27,137 nucleotides of DNA. Source: a virus. The stretch spans positions 1 through 27,137 of IMG/VR virus record IMGVR_UViG_3300045051_001502. The stretch is one strand, 5' to 3'. Below are positions 1-8,192 of the stretch, piece after piece. The notes beneath the pieces are model-generated. The model saw only the letters and a list, made by a program, of their open reading frames with translations, did no database searches and was not told the origin of the DNA. Positions within the stretch are counted from its first letter, which is position 1; every line of letters begins with the position of its first letter. Made by a program: the position numbers and the translations under genes.

Positions 1-390
1 TCACAGGCCAACCACCAACTCACCTTCGTTGTAGTCCACCAGTTCGCAATCCGTGGCTTCGGCGCGGTCTTCCAAAAGACCCTGCACACGAACCGCAAGG
101 GCCTCGCCACGCGGGGCACCGCCAACCTTCAACAAGCCCGCTTCGTCCTTCTGCACACGGATGTATGCGCGGCCCTTCATCGTGGCATTGAACACCTTCA
201 CCGCATCGCCCTTGCTCAACCCCGCCTTGCTGGCAATCGCAGCCGGAATGGTAATCTGGGTGATGATCCCCTCTTCACCTTCCTTCTTACCCTTCCACTC
301 ATAGGCGCACACCCGCACCTGAGTAGCCGCAACGCTCCGCTTCTTAGTAACCGGAACAACCTCATTCCACTTGATGTTCAGCATAGCCAT
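1..390 (-). CDS. Small protein with an AbrB/SpoVT-like segment
   Basis: This gene encodes about 129 aa. The ATG at 390 is preferred over the ATG at 396 because GGAG (400-403) lies 9 nt upstream of 390 but only 3 nt upstream of 396. Residues about 42-67 contain ITIPAAIASKAGLSKGDAV, which resembles the swapped-hairpin AbrB/MazE/SpoVT DNA-binding pattern (IxIPxxIxxxxGLxxGDxV). The rest, ending in an acidic tail, is not recognised. It follows the acidic gene at 410-808 by about 20 nt and would be transcribed with it from the sigma70-like promoter near 861-888, which suggests an early, possibly regulatory role. The domain match is by eye only. It could equally be an unrelated phage protein. The stop codon lies at the window edge, so the gene is complete. 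Confidence 0.6.
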   Translation of the reverse strand: MAMLNIKWNEVVPVTKKRSVAATQVRVCAYEWKGKKEGEEGIITQITIPAAIASKAGLSKGDAVKVFNATMKGRAYIRVQKDEAGLLKVGGAPRGEALAVRVQGLLEDRAEATDCELVDYNEGELVVGL

Positions 391-409
391 TTTCATTCAC
401 TCCAAGTTG

Positions 410-808
410 TTACTCATCACCATCGTTCTCGTATGCTTCATAAGCCGCATCCGAGTCCACACGCACTTCTCGGCAGTAATCCGCACATTCCTCAATCAAG
501 CGAATTGCCGTATCCTCATCAAAGGCTTCAACCTCATACCTGTGTACGTTGACAACCTCTTTAATCACCACAAATCCCCTCAACCTGTCACGATTGCCAT
601 TGTCACTTACGCGATAGATTGAACAGTCGTCAATCAGCCAACCTTGCTCATCCGACACAGCATTGATGATCGCTTCGCTAAAGCAGCCATCATCCATATC
701 ATCCCTGATCGCCTCGTCATCTTCATACTCAATCTCAACAGCCGAAGGGAGGTCCACATTCTCCCCATCTGTGTTCCACACGATTTCCTCAACAACAATC
801 TTTGCCAT
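410..808 (-). CDS. Highly acidic early protein of unknown function
   Basis: This gene encodes 132 aa. The ATG at 808 is chosen because GAGG lies 6 nt upstream. An in-frame GTG at 820 would put the start upstream of its own ribosome site. I count 39 Asp/Glu against 11 Lys/Arg, a net charge near -28. The first half has a VDLPSAVEIEYEDD stretch of the kind seen in small phage/bacterial proteins of unknown function, followed by SDEQGWLIDDCSI. The second half has YEVEAFDEDTAIRLIEE, a pattern common in small beta-alpha domains. It is the first gene after a sigma70-like promoter and lies beyond the terminator of the late operon, so early expression is likely. The charge suggests a DNA mimic or inhibitor, but that is inference, as no family was recognised. 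Confidence 0.7.
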   Translation of the reverse strand: MAKIVVEEIVWNTDGENVDLPSAVEIEYEDDEAIRDDMDDGCFSEAIINAVSDEQGWLIDDCSIYRVSDNGNRDRLRGFVVIKEVVNVHRYEVEAFDEDTAIRLIEECADYCREVRVDSDAAYEAYENDGDE

Positions 809-860
809 CACCAGCCTCACTTCTACGTGGATTGCTCTCCAATCCGGTTGCGATGAGATA

Positions 861-888
861 TTGATAACACGAAACCTTAACCCGTCAA
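861..888 (-). promoter_or_regulatory. Sigma70-type promoter for the left-end early genes, with palindromic operator candidate
   Basis: Read on the minus strand, a -35 box TTGACG (883-888) is followed after 16 nt by a -10 box TATCAA (861-866), about 50 nt before the start codon at 808. The perfect 10-bp palindrome GTCAATTGAC (884-893) overlaps the -35 box and a further GTCAA half-site lies at about 907-911, so a repressor could act here. No ATAAATA box is present, in contrast to the late genes. The surrounding 809-1020 stretch shows no credible gene. Confidence 0.55.
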
Positions 889-1020
889 TTGACTATTTTT
901 GCTTTTGTCAACATCTTTGAAGTTACCAAACCGCTATTTTCAACAATGTTTGTAATGAATGGCTTACCCTCTGACTTACAAGCACATTTCCCGACCCGGA
1001 TATACTGACGTATAGGTAAT

Positions 1021-1054
1021 GAAAAAGCCCCTGTGGAATGCACACCACAGGGGC
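1021..1054 (-). terminator. Rho-independent terminator of the late operon
   Basis: A perfect 10-bp stem (1027-1036 with 1045-1054, GCCCCTGTGG arm, 8-nt loop) is followed on the minus strand by CTTTTTC. It lies 45 nt past the holin stop codon and separates the late lysis/tail genes from the early pair at 1-808. The opposite strand carries only CTTTG after the stem, so it acts mainly on minus-strand transcripts. Confidence 0.85.
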
Positions 1055-1098
1055 CTTTGTGGGCCATTAACCCACGCGCGTTCATATTTCCGGGCTTG

Positions 1099-1515
1099 TT
1101 ATCGGGAAACGCCCTTCACCTTCTCAAAGGTGCGGAATCCACCGAGGCCAAGCATACCCAACATCACCGTCATTAGCAGTTCAGTGGGAAGGGTCACCAT
1201 TGCCACGGTAACCCCACAAAGGGCCGAAATCTGGACCAGCAGGGGAATGAAGATGAAAATTGCGAACCCGATCCCACAAACCCACCCGATGAAGGGACGC
1301 CAGCCCGCAACAAACAGGTTGCCGCTCTTGGCCTCTTCCGTGTTCACGTTTGCCTGAGCAAGCGCAATCTGCACGTCTGCATTCAGGCAAGCCATCACCT
1401 CTTCGTGGTTCATTTCCATAAGACGGGCTTTAGCCTTAGCGGCTTCGTTGGCATCTGGAAAAATCTTATCCAGCACGTTACCAACAACACCAATCAAACT
1501 ATCAATACCAAACAC
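1099..1515 (-). CDS. Holin, three-TM family (Holin_3TMs)
   Basis: This gene encodes 138 aa. The start is GTG at 1515, supported by AAGG 7 nt upstream. The protein begins with an amphipathic N-terminal half rich in Ala/Glu (NEAAKAKARLME), followed by the family signature FVAGWRPFIGWVCG at about residues 74-87. Hydrophobic segments follow at about 83-103 and 108-125, and the end is LGLGGFRTFEKVKG. This layout is characteristic of the phage 3TM holin family, which forms holes in the inner membrane to release or activate the endolysin. It sits last in the late operon, just before the terminator, next to a second small membrane protein. No endolysin gene is present in the window. Confidence 0.88.
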   Translation of the reverse strand: MFGIDSLIGVVGNVLDKIFPDANEAAKAKARLMEMNHEEVMACLNADVQIALAQANVNTEEAKSGNLFVAGWRPFIGWVCGIGFAIFIFIPLLVQISALCGVTVAMVTLPTELLMTVMLGMLGLGGFRTFEKVKGVSR

Positions 1516-1524
1516 ATCAACACC

Positions 1525-1860
1525 TTAAGCAATAATGCCAACAATCTTCAACAGCGGGATCAACAAGCCAGCCTGACCCAAAGCACCAAGCAACGCCCAA
1601 AGGGTGAGGCCAATGGCGATAACCACGGGCCAAGATTCCTTCAGGAACTCAATGATTGTCTTGGTCTTTTTGACCGCATCCAACGCCTCTTCGTGACGAT
1701 CAACCTTTTCACTAAGGGCATCCATTTTTTCAGACAGATTCGTTACTTCGTTCTTGACGTTAACAACCTCAATCTTAACATCAACAACGTCATCCTGTAG
1801 CGTTTCCATCTTTGCCAGCAAACGATCCATCATATCCCTTAGAAATAGGTTATCCGCCAC
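1525..1860 (-). CDS. Coiled-coil plus C-terminal membrane protein, putative lysis accessory (XhlA-like layout)
   Basis: This gene encodes 111 aa. It starts with GTG at 1860, with AGGA 7-8 nt upstream. Residues about 10-65 are a strongly heptad-like, charged coiled coil (DVVDVKIEVVNVKNEVTNL and following). Residues about 73-110 are hydrophobic and could form one or two membrane segments. The N-terminal coil plus C-terminal anchor resembles the hemolysin XhlA/small holin-associated proteins of phages, and it lies directly upstream of the 3TM holin. It may be a holin regulator or second holin. An ATAAATA box lies 12 nt ahead of the start codon. Family assignment is by architecture only. Confidence 0.65.
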   Translation of the reverse strand: MADNLFLRDMMDRLLAKMETLQDDVVDVKIEVVNVKNEVTNLSEKMDALSEKVDRHEEALDAVKKTKTIIEFLKESWPVVIAIGLTLWALLGALGQAGLLIPLLKIVGIIA

Positions 1861-1872
1861 TTTATGTTCCTG

Positions 1873-1879
1873 TATTTAT
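1873..1879 (-). promoter_or_regulatory. ATAAATA box ahead of the coiled-coil/TM lysis gene
   Basis: The minus strand reads TTAATAAATACAGG. The box overlaps the stop codon of the 70-aa gene and lies 12 nt upstream of the GTG at 1860, so it could start a lysis-gene transcript. If transcription began 6 nt downstream, the AGGA ribosome site would be lost, which is a point against a promoter role at this copy. Confidence 0.4.
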
Positions 1880-2091
1880 TAATTGTTTACACTTTTTGGA
1901 ACAGCAGACTTAATAACCGCCACTTCCAAATCATATTGCTCCAACGCGCTTGGATTTCCCAAGCGCGCATCCTGTTCCGCCGCACGCACTGCCGCATCAG
2001 GCCAACGAGATAGGATCAACCATCTACGCTTTGCCTCCCAACCAATGTCTTTCGGACACAAAGCCATCAAATCAACCAACCACTCTTCCAT
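1879..2091 (-). CDS. Small hypothetical protein
   Basis: This gene encodes 70 aa, begins 3 nt after the stop codon of the glycine-rich tail gene and ends at an ATAAATA box. The sequence is soluble and helical with two Trp-rich segments (EEWLVDLMALCP, RRWLILSRWPDAAVRAAEQD). No family is recognised. Its position between adhesin and lysis genes recalls small tail-fibre assembly factors, but nothing in the sequence proves this. Confidence 0.65.
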   Translation of the reverse strand: MEEWLVDLMALCPKDIGWEAKRRWLILSRWPDAAVRAAEQDARLGNPSALEQYDLEVAVIKSAVPKSVNN

Positions 2092-2094
2092 AAC

Positions 2095-3444
2095 TTACTC
2101 CTTATACAACGCAACCGCTGCAACACGTTGAGCCTTAGCGTTCATCGCCTTGATACGAGCCTTCATCTGTGTACCACTTGGCTGCGTAGATACATCGGCA
2201 CGCGCTTTGATAATGCTGTAATTGCCATCATAGGAACTCACAACGGTTAGCGTTGCAGTGGTCCACGTTGCGCCATTGTCACGCGACAACTCCACAATCA
2301 AATCAGTTCCAATAACCGCCGAACCGCTATCATCTTTCCAAAGGAAATATGCAACCATCGCAGACGGTGCGGATGTAGCCGAAACCGTTGGCGATTGGAG
2401 CGTCATTGTAGACGAAACATAGGAAATCACGATGCGGCCATTACCGCCCGTAAGATCGCCACCCATCTGACCATTACCGATGCCCGATACATAATCGGCA
2501 TCACCAGTACCAGCAGCAGTTTGGTTAGGGGCTTGAGTGTTAACTACAGTGCCAGTGAGATTAGCAACATAGGACGAACCACCGCCGCCACCGCCGCCAT
2601 ATGAACCACCACCACCATAGTAACCACCACCGCCACCACCAGAGGTGCCGGAAGATGTCGCGCTTCCTGAAGTATCACCGGCACCACCCGCATACTGTGA
2701 ACCTGCGTAAGCGTTACCGCCCGAGCCAGTACCAGCAGCACCACCAGCCGATTGCGTACCGCCCTTACCTGTGTAAGCAGTGCTGTACTGCGAATAACCA
2801 TCACCACCAGTAAGGCCACCGCCAACACCGCCACTGAGTGCTGCATTGCCGGAGTTACCAGCACCACCACCTGCACCTGCCGTTACAATATCGGCAGTAC
2901 CACGGCGAATGGCTGATCTACCACCACCAGAACCACCGCCATTGCTACCAGCAGCACCGCCGCCGCCATAACGTGTTCCGGCATTAGCCGCACCCGCTTG
3001 ACCAACTACAAACGTAAGCGTTTCACCGGGGGTAACAGCCAACGTACCAGAAACAAAACCACCACCACCGCCGTAGTCTGCATTACCAGAACCCGATGTC
3101 TGAATGGATGATCCACCACCAGCACCCCACAACTTCACATTCAACGATGTGACACCAGCAGGGACAACAAACGTCTGATCGGAACCCGTGTAGGAGTAAG
3201 CCGACTTTATCGGACCTGGGCCGTAATAATAATTTGGCGCTGAAGATGTCAGTGAGTAGTTACTTGAACCAGTGGCCCACTCATCGGAACCGAGTTCCCA
3301 CTGATAACCTTGCATCAACGCACCGCTTGAAACAGCGGTGTTCAACATCATACGCAAATTCGTAACAATGATATCTTCTTTTGATGGCAACGTTGATGTG
3401 AATGACGCATCAACCAACCCACTCTTAACCTTTGTCAAAGCCAT
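2095..3444 (-). CDS. Glycine-rich tail adhesin / fibre-tip protein
   Basis: This gene encodes about 449 aa from ATG 3444, giving MALTKVKSG, a start typical of phage tail proteins. The frame can extend to a TTG at 3465 without a better ribosome site. Residues about 95-125 (FVVPAGVTSLNVKLWGAG) open a glycine-rich domain. About 200 residues dominated by GGGG, GGAG and GSGG runs follow, then SSYVANLTGT and NGRIVISYVSS. This matches the phage glycine-rich domain seen in receptor-binding tips, in which glycine-rich runs can pack as polyglycine helices. The C-terminal ~100 residues form a separate beta-rich domain. It directly follows the tail fibre gene, so it probably decorates or tips the fibre and contributes to host recognition. 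Its glycine runs are a likely site of rapid variation. Confidence 0.8.
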   Translation of the reverse strand: MALTKVKSGLVDASFTSTLPSKEDIIVTNLRMMLNTAVSSGALMQGYQWELGSDEWATGSSNYSLTSSAPNYYYGPGPIKSAYSYTGSDQTFVVPAGVTSLNVKLWGAGGGSSIQTSGSGNADYGGGGGFVSGTLAVTPGETLTFVVGQAGAANAGTRYGGGGAAGSNGGGSGGGRSAIRRGTADIVTAGAGGGAGNSGNAALSGGVGGGLTGGDGYSQYSTAYTGKGGTQSAGGAAGTGSGGNAYAGSQYAGGAGDTSGSATSSGTSGGGGGGYYGGGGSYGGGGGGGSSYVANLTGTVVNTQAPNQTAAGTGDADYVSGIGNGQMGGDLTGGNGRIVISYVSSTMTLQSPTVSATSAPSAMVAYFLWKDDSGSAVIGTDLIVELSRDNGATWTTATLTVVSSYDGNYSIIKARADVSTQPSGTQMKARIKAMNAKAQRVAAVALYKE

Positions 3445-3465
3445 ACTTAAACCCAAACCTTTCAA

Positions 3466-5643
3466 TCATACCTTAATAATGAAATTCACCACATACGAAG
3501 GCTGCATATTGTTGTGGGCCGCACCGCCACCAGCGGAGGAAGTGGTTGTTGTGGTGAAGACAGGACCGATGCCTTGCACAAAAGGAGTAGTTCCGCTGCC
3601 GCCAAGACCTGTGTAATCGTGGGTGTGGGCTGGCATTTCACTAACTGACAAAGAGTGAGTTTCCGCACCAACCTTGCCACCCAATGTGCGCGCCGATAGA
3701 CCGGAACCATTTCCGGCACCGATTGGGGCACGACCACGCATATCCGGGAGGTTAAAGGTGGTGGAACCATCACCGGCACCGTGTGCCGTGCTAATCGCAG
3801 TGAACAACGCCGCATAGGTAGTGCGGCTTACTGCCGAACCATCACACAGCAACCAACCACTTGGGGCGGTTGTACCGCCAAACATCGTGATTGATCCCGA
3901 GGGGATTCCGCTGATCGTTTGCCAGGAAGGCGATGTGGTTGCACCGGTGCTTGTTAGCACCTGACCACTCGTTGATCCTGTTGCATCCAACTTGGCAGTA
4001 GTTACAGCCTTATCAGCAATCTTCTGAGTTGTAATGCCTTGGTCTGCAACCTTGCTCGTAGAAACAGCACCATCAACAATCTTACTTGACGTTACGTTGC
4101 CATCAACCAACTTGCTGGTGGATACCGTACCATCTGCCGGAACACCAATTGACAGCACACTTCCATACTTAACCTCAATAACAGAACCGTTTGGCGGTGC
4201 CTCGCTAAACGTCAATGAAGTTCCTACAACCGTGTATGTGTTCTTATTCTGGTAAACACCATCAATATGAACTTCAGTTGCATTCAACGTGCCTGGGTCA
4301 GCAGCAAGCGTGAACAGCGTTTGAGAACCATTGCCGGTATAACGGTCAACGTTGATCGCACCAGCACCAGCGCCAGTGCCAATTGCAAACCAACTGTTGG
4401 TCTGAGCATCAGCAACAATCGTTGCCGCACTCCATTGGGAACCAATCTGGTATGAGGTTGTGCCGTTGATGCTATCCGCACCAGTAACAGCCACATTCAC
4501 CGGGTTTGAATCACCAGTCTTCTTTGCAACGGCAACACGCCATCCCTCGCCCACCAAAGCGATGCTTGGTAGCGTAATGGTGCGCGCACCAGCAGACGTA
4601 TCAACACGAACAAGGTTGCCAATGTGGCTATTGTTCAATGTGGCGTTTGCTGAAACATCAATAACAGCATTATACATCTGCCCGGTTGCAGCATTGCTTG
4701 CGATAAGGGCACTTGCAGCAGCGTTAGTCTCACTTACCAGGGCATTGGCTGCACTGGTGGCCGCATCATTGGCCTTGGTTGAAGCGATCCCCGCCTGAGT
4801 GGTGGCAATGGTTGCCTGAGCGGTTGCCGTTGCAGCCGCGTTAGAAGCGGTTGTGGAGGCATTGGTTGCCGTGGCGGTATCAGCCGCCACCGTGGCCTTA
4901 TCAGCCGCCACAATGGCCTTATCCGCCGCAACGGTTGCCTTGTCGCTGGCAACGGTGGCCTTGTCACCGGCAACAGTAACCTTGTCAGCCGCTACCGCGA
5001 TGCGGTCGGCTGCCGTAGCGGCTGCGTCTGCATCTGCCTGGGTACGGGCGGCAATGGCAATGTTGGCCTGGGTGGTTGCGATGGTGGCCTGAGTGGTGGC
5101 GATTTCCGCCTGAGCGGTGGCGATAACCGCCTGTGCGGTCGCATCCTGCACAATGGTATCAAAGTCATTGCTGGACATTTCCAAGCCAGTGCCAGCCGCA
5201 TTTACCTTGAGGGCCTTATTGGCAACCAGTGGCGGGAAAATCACATTCTTGAAAGCGGAACTCTCTGCAAACGTAGGCGCTCTATCAACCTGTTCCTGCA
5301 ACTGCACCGCAATATCGGTCAACTTATCAACTGCATTCTCAAATGACTTCTGGCTAACCTTACCGCCATCTTCCCACTTGGTATCCTGCGTAATAGAAAC
5401 AACCTTCTTGATGGTAACCTTATAACCAGCAGGAGGAGCGGTTACGAACGTAACTGCGCCACCATCACCGTTAACCGTAATGCTGTAATTGAGTCCGATG
5501 GCCTGAACAGTCTCAACACCAACAGCATCCGTCAGGATCACAACAGCATAATCACTCTTCACCATAGGGAAGTCGTATGGGAAAACCTTAGTTACACCGT
5601 TACCGTTATGGTTGGCCTTATTCCTTGTTACACTTCTTGACAT
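3466..5643 (-). CDS. Tail fibre with T7-gp17-type N-terminus and C-terminal tail collar domain
   Basis: This gene encodes 725 aa. Residues 1-160 match the T7 tail fibre N-terminal attachment domain ([48 protein letters not shown]), which docks to the tail tube. Residues about 168-320 are an Ala/Thr/Asp-rich stalk with 7-residue repeats, predicted as a trimeric coiled coil. Residues about 505-555 carry a second repeat ([19 protein letters not shown]). Residues about 578-645 are a phage tail collar domain (PF07484 type: [32 protein letters not shown]), followed by EMPAHTHDY and a terminal [15 protein letters not shown] typical of such fibres. It is the likely main receptor-binding fibre. An ATAAATA box lies 37 nt upstream. 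Confidence 0.92.
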   Translation of the reverse strand: MSRSVTRNKANHNGNGVTKVFPYDFPMVKSDYAVVILTDAVGVETVQAIGLNYSITVNGDGGAVTFVTAPPAGYKVTIKKVVSITQDTKWEDGGKVSQKSFENAVDKLTDIAVQLQEQVDRAPTFAESSAFKNVIFPPLVANKALKVNAAGTGLEMSSNDFDTIVQDATAQAVIATAQAEIATTQATIATTQANIAIAARTQADADAAATAADRIAVAADKVTVAGDKATVASDKATVAADKAIVAADKATVAADTATATNASTTASNAAATATAQATIATTQAGIASTKANDAATSAANALVSETNAAASALIASNAATGQMYNAVIDVSANATLNNSHIGNLVRVDTSAGARTITLPSIALVGEGWRVAVAKKTGDSNPVNVAVTGADSINGTTSYQIGSQWSAATIVADAQTNSWFAIGTGAGAGAINVDRYTGNGSQTLFTLAADPGTLNATEVHIDGVYQNKNTYTVVGTSLTFSEAPPNGSVIEVKYGSVLSIGVPADGTVSTSKLVDGNVTSSKIVDGAVSTSKVADQGITTQKIADKAVTTAKLDATGSTSGQVLTSTGATTSPSWQTISGIPSGSITMFGGTTAPSGWLLCDGSAVSRTTYAALFTAISTAHGAGDGSTTFNLPDMRGRAPIGAGNGSGLSARTLGGKVGAETHSLSVSEMPAHTHDYTGLGGSGTTPFVQGIGPVFTTTTTSSAGGGAAHNNMQPSYVVNFIIKV
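4879..5004 (-). repeat. Six 21-bp tandem repeats coding for heptads in the fibre stalk
   Basis: Six successive 7-residue units ([42 protein letters not shown]; residues 214-255) are encoded in register. They give one coiled-coil heptad per 21 bp. Slipped-strand changes in copy number would lengthen or shorten the fibre stalk without breaking the frame. Confidence 0.85.
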
Positions 5644-5680
5644 TCCAAATCACCTTTACCAACAGAATGGCATTCCTCCA

Positions 5681-5687
5681 TATTTAT
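5681..5687 (-). promoter_or_regulatory. ATAAATA box ahead of the tail fibre gene
   Basis: The minus strand reads GGATAAATATGGAGG. The box overlaps the stop codon of the 830-aa ejection protein and lies 37 nt before the fibre ATG. A GGAGGAATG immediately downstream would open only a five-codon ORF (MPFCW), whose ribosome-site spacing is too short to be convincing. Confidence 0.5.
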
Positions 5688-8176
5688 CCATTGCTTCCGA
5701 AATCCGGTCCCCTATCGGGGGCATTTCTACCCGGACGCCACCAAAACTTTTGCCCGTAATACTTCTTACGGTTCTCAATCTGCCTTGAGAAAATTTCATT
5801 AGCGTTTGGCGTGATTGCCTTCGTAACAGCATCTTCAACAAGCCTGTCAAACGCCAAGCGGCCATACCAAATATTGTTGCCAGGGATGTATTTCAGCAGG
5901 TTCCTATTTTCGGAAAATGCAGACTTCCACATCTTGTCATATGGCTTTCCATTAGCCATCGCATTGAAGAAGGACCAAGACGGACGCAAAACGTCATTCG
6001 TCAACTGAACCATTGGACCAATGGTGGCGTTGAGGAACGGCGTCACTGCATCGCTTGAACGCTTCTGGCGAACGCTATCAATGGAGGTCTTCAGGTAGTC
6101 ACCGATGATGCCACCAGCGCCACCCTGGAAAAACGCATCCATCCAAAAGCCTGGGGTATCCCAACTACGTGGATCGCGGCCCGCTGAAATATCCTTCAAC
6201 GTGAGCGCAATTCCGCCAAGCAATGTCATACTCAGCGTGAAGCCAGCCGCGTATCCAGCACCTTGGGAGAATGAATTCTCAACACTTAGCATTCTGCCAA
6301 GGTGAGAATAGATTAGGAGGATTGGATACCTCTTATACATAGATACGGTTCGGCCAATCTGACCTTTCAAATGTGCGTCGGCAAAGGTGCGCTCAAACTT
6401 CCAACCAGCCGTAATGATTGCCTTATCGGTTTCTGCGTTGATGTATTGCCCCACCTTAACCGCCGCCTCTGCTGCGCCTGGTAGCGTGGCCTCCATACGC
6501 TCCAATGCGGCAAGGTTGATGTGCGGGATACCGTTCCTGTTGAGGGTTGGTGACTGGCGGATGATGTCCCACTCAGCCGCGCTAACGCCGTTGATCTTCA
6601 GGCCGCGTTGCAACCCGTTATCCAGTTGGTCAAAGGTCTTGTTGAAGGACTTAGCAAGCGTCTGAGCCATCGTGACGCTAAAGGCCACGCGACCGGCGTC
6701 CGTGTGACGGGTGAGGCCCGACCAGCGAAGCACCTTATCAGCCATCACCGTTCCAAGGCCCTTGGCCTCGGCAACTCCATAGGTGGCCTCTGCAAGAATG
6801 TTGGCCTGTAGGTGTTCCACCTGTAGGCCCAACCCCGCCGCAAACACCTTGATTTCATCGGCGCTCTTGCCCGAGAACAAACCATCCAGATAGTTCTTCA
6901 TCACTTGAACGATGGGCATATCATTAAAGCCAGCCGTCCAAGCCAACGTGCCAAAGTCACCCGTTGCGCTCAGTAGGGCACTACCCAACTGCGCAGATGC
7001 GATAATACCGCGTGCGTTATCCCAATACTTTGCATTCGTCTGATTGATGGCACCGAACGCCCTACCGTTTGCGATGTCCACCCATTCGTCAATGTGTTGA
7101 GCAATGTTATTCTCAACCTTGATAAGTCCCTTCACATCGCTGATTGGCTTACCAACTCTCTCGTTCTGAATGGTCCTGATAGCCGTAGCCTTAAGATGCT
7201 CAATCCCTTGAGCAACGTTAGGCCCAAATGTTTCCATCTGAGCAATCTCACGGCTCATATTCGTAATCTGCTTAATGGCAGTGCTTACAATGTCACGCTC
7301 ACCAAACCGCTCATTGTATGAAAACCAACCATCACCAGCGAAGTGAAGGACACGCTCATTATCATACTTGTTCGCAGTGGAAGCCTTGCCCTGGAACGTT
7401 GTTGACTTCTTATTGTATCCGTTCGTGGCAATCGTCTCATACATCGCATCCAAAACAGCGTTCAACTTCGGATCGCTCATTGGAAGACCCGTGTAATCGT
7501 CAATCATCTTAGAGCGGTCAAGCAATGGCTTAACGAAGGCCACCCATTCCGCCTTGGGCACCTCACCAACCTTCACCGAAGAGTGAATGTGCTGAAGATC
7601 GTAATTGCCACGCTTCCCGATGGCACCACCAGCCAACGCAAACCTATCGCTTACATAATCAAGAGACTGCCTCACACCATCGGCAAATGCCTTGGCCCAC
7701 TTGTCGCCTGTGCTGATACCAACCATTTCGGAATAAATGTTCTTCTGCGTGCTTTCCAGAACTTCGCCCTTGAACTTCCTTGGCAGGTTGGCGATTGCCT
7801 CTGAATAGAACTTCTTCGCCTGTGCTTCAATGTAGCGTGAGCGATATTCAAGGCTGTTGAACGTGTAGCGGTCGCGCCAATCCGGGGTGAAAATGGCATT
7901 TACGGCCTTCATTACATCATCAGCGTTTGCAATATGCGCGGCCAAGTTCGCGTGCGCCTTCATCTGTAGGGCTGCACGGAACGCCTTGATGGATGCATTG
8001 TTGCGCAACTGTCCAACAAGTGTGCGCTGGGCCAGGGAGGCGGCGGCTTGTGGGTTCATCGCACCACCAGCCATATGGGCTTGTGACGCAGCCCGGAAAT
8101 CATTGATTAGTTTCTGACCATCAGCAGCATCAATGAAATTCTGTCTAACCGCATTGTTAATACACTTCTCAACCAT
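5684..8176 (-). CDS. Large internal virion / DNA ejection protein
   Basis: This gene encodes 830 aa from ATG 8176 (a GTG at 8179 directly precedes it). Mostly helical, it has one clear hydrophobic stretch at about residue 645 (AAGFTLSMTLLGGIALTL) and a C-terminal block NRNLLKYIPGNNIWYGRLAFDRLV. That block and WSGLTRHTDAGRVAFS resemble a family of large podovirus structural proteins encoded just upstream of the tail fibre. By position it corresponds to part of T7 gp16. No transglycosylase-like motif was seen. It is probably carried inside the capsid and ejected to form a conduit across the envelope. Functional details are inferred from position. Confidence 0.8.
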   Translation of the reverse strand: MVEKCINNAVRQNFIDAADGQKLINDFRAASQAHMAGGAMNPQAAASLAQRTLVGQLRNNASIKAFRAALQMKAHANLAAHIANADDVMKAVNAIFTPDWRDRYTFNSLEYRSRYIEAQAKKFYSEAIANLPRKFKGEVLESTQKNIYSEMVGISTGDKWAKAFADGVRQSLDYVSDRFALAGGAIGKRGNYDLQHIHSSVKVGEVPKAEWVAFVKPLLDRSKMIDDYTGLPMSDPKLNAVLDAMYETIATNGYNKKSTTFQGKASTANKYDNERVLHFAGDGWFSYNERFGERDIVSTAIKQITNMSREIAQMETFGPNVAQGIEHLKATAIRTIQNERVGKPISDVKGLIKVENNIAQHIDEWVDIANGRAFGAINQTNAKYWDNARGIIASAQLGSALLSATGDFGTLAWTAGFNDMPIVQVMKNYLDGLFSGKSADEIKVFAAGLGLQVEHLQANILAEATYGVAEAKGLGTVMADKVLRWSGLTRHTDAGRVAFSVTMAQTLAKSFNKTFDQLDNGLQRGLKINGVSAAEWDIIRQSPTLNRNGIPHINLAALERMEATLPGAAEAAVKVGQYINAETDKAIITAGWKFERTFADAHLKGQIGRTVSMYKRYPILLIYSHLGRMLSVENSFSQGAGYAAGFTLSMTLLGGIALTLKDISAGRDPRSWDTPGFWMDAFFQGGAGGIIGDYLKTSIDSVRQKRSSDAVTPFLNATIGPMVQLTNDVLRPSWSFFNAMANGKPYDKMWKSAFSENRNLLKYIPGNNIWYGRLAFDRLVEDAVTKAITPNANEIFSRQIENRKKYYGQKFWWRPGRNAPDRGPDFGSNG

Positions 8177-8192
8177 CACTCACCATCTTCCA

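Noticed and set aside
885-1085. 66-codon minus-strand ORF left of the holin terminator.
   Set aside because: It starts before and reads through the terminator stem and overlaps the sigma70 promoter region, with no ribosome site.
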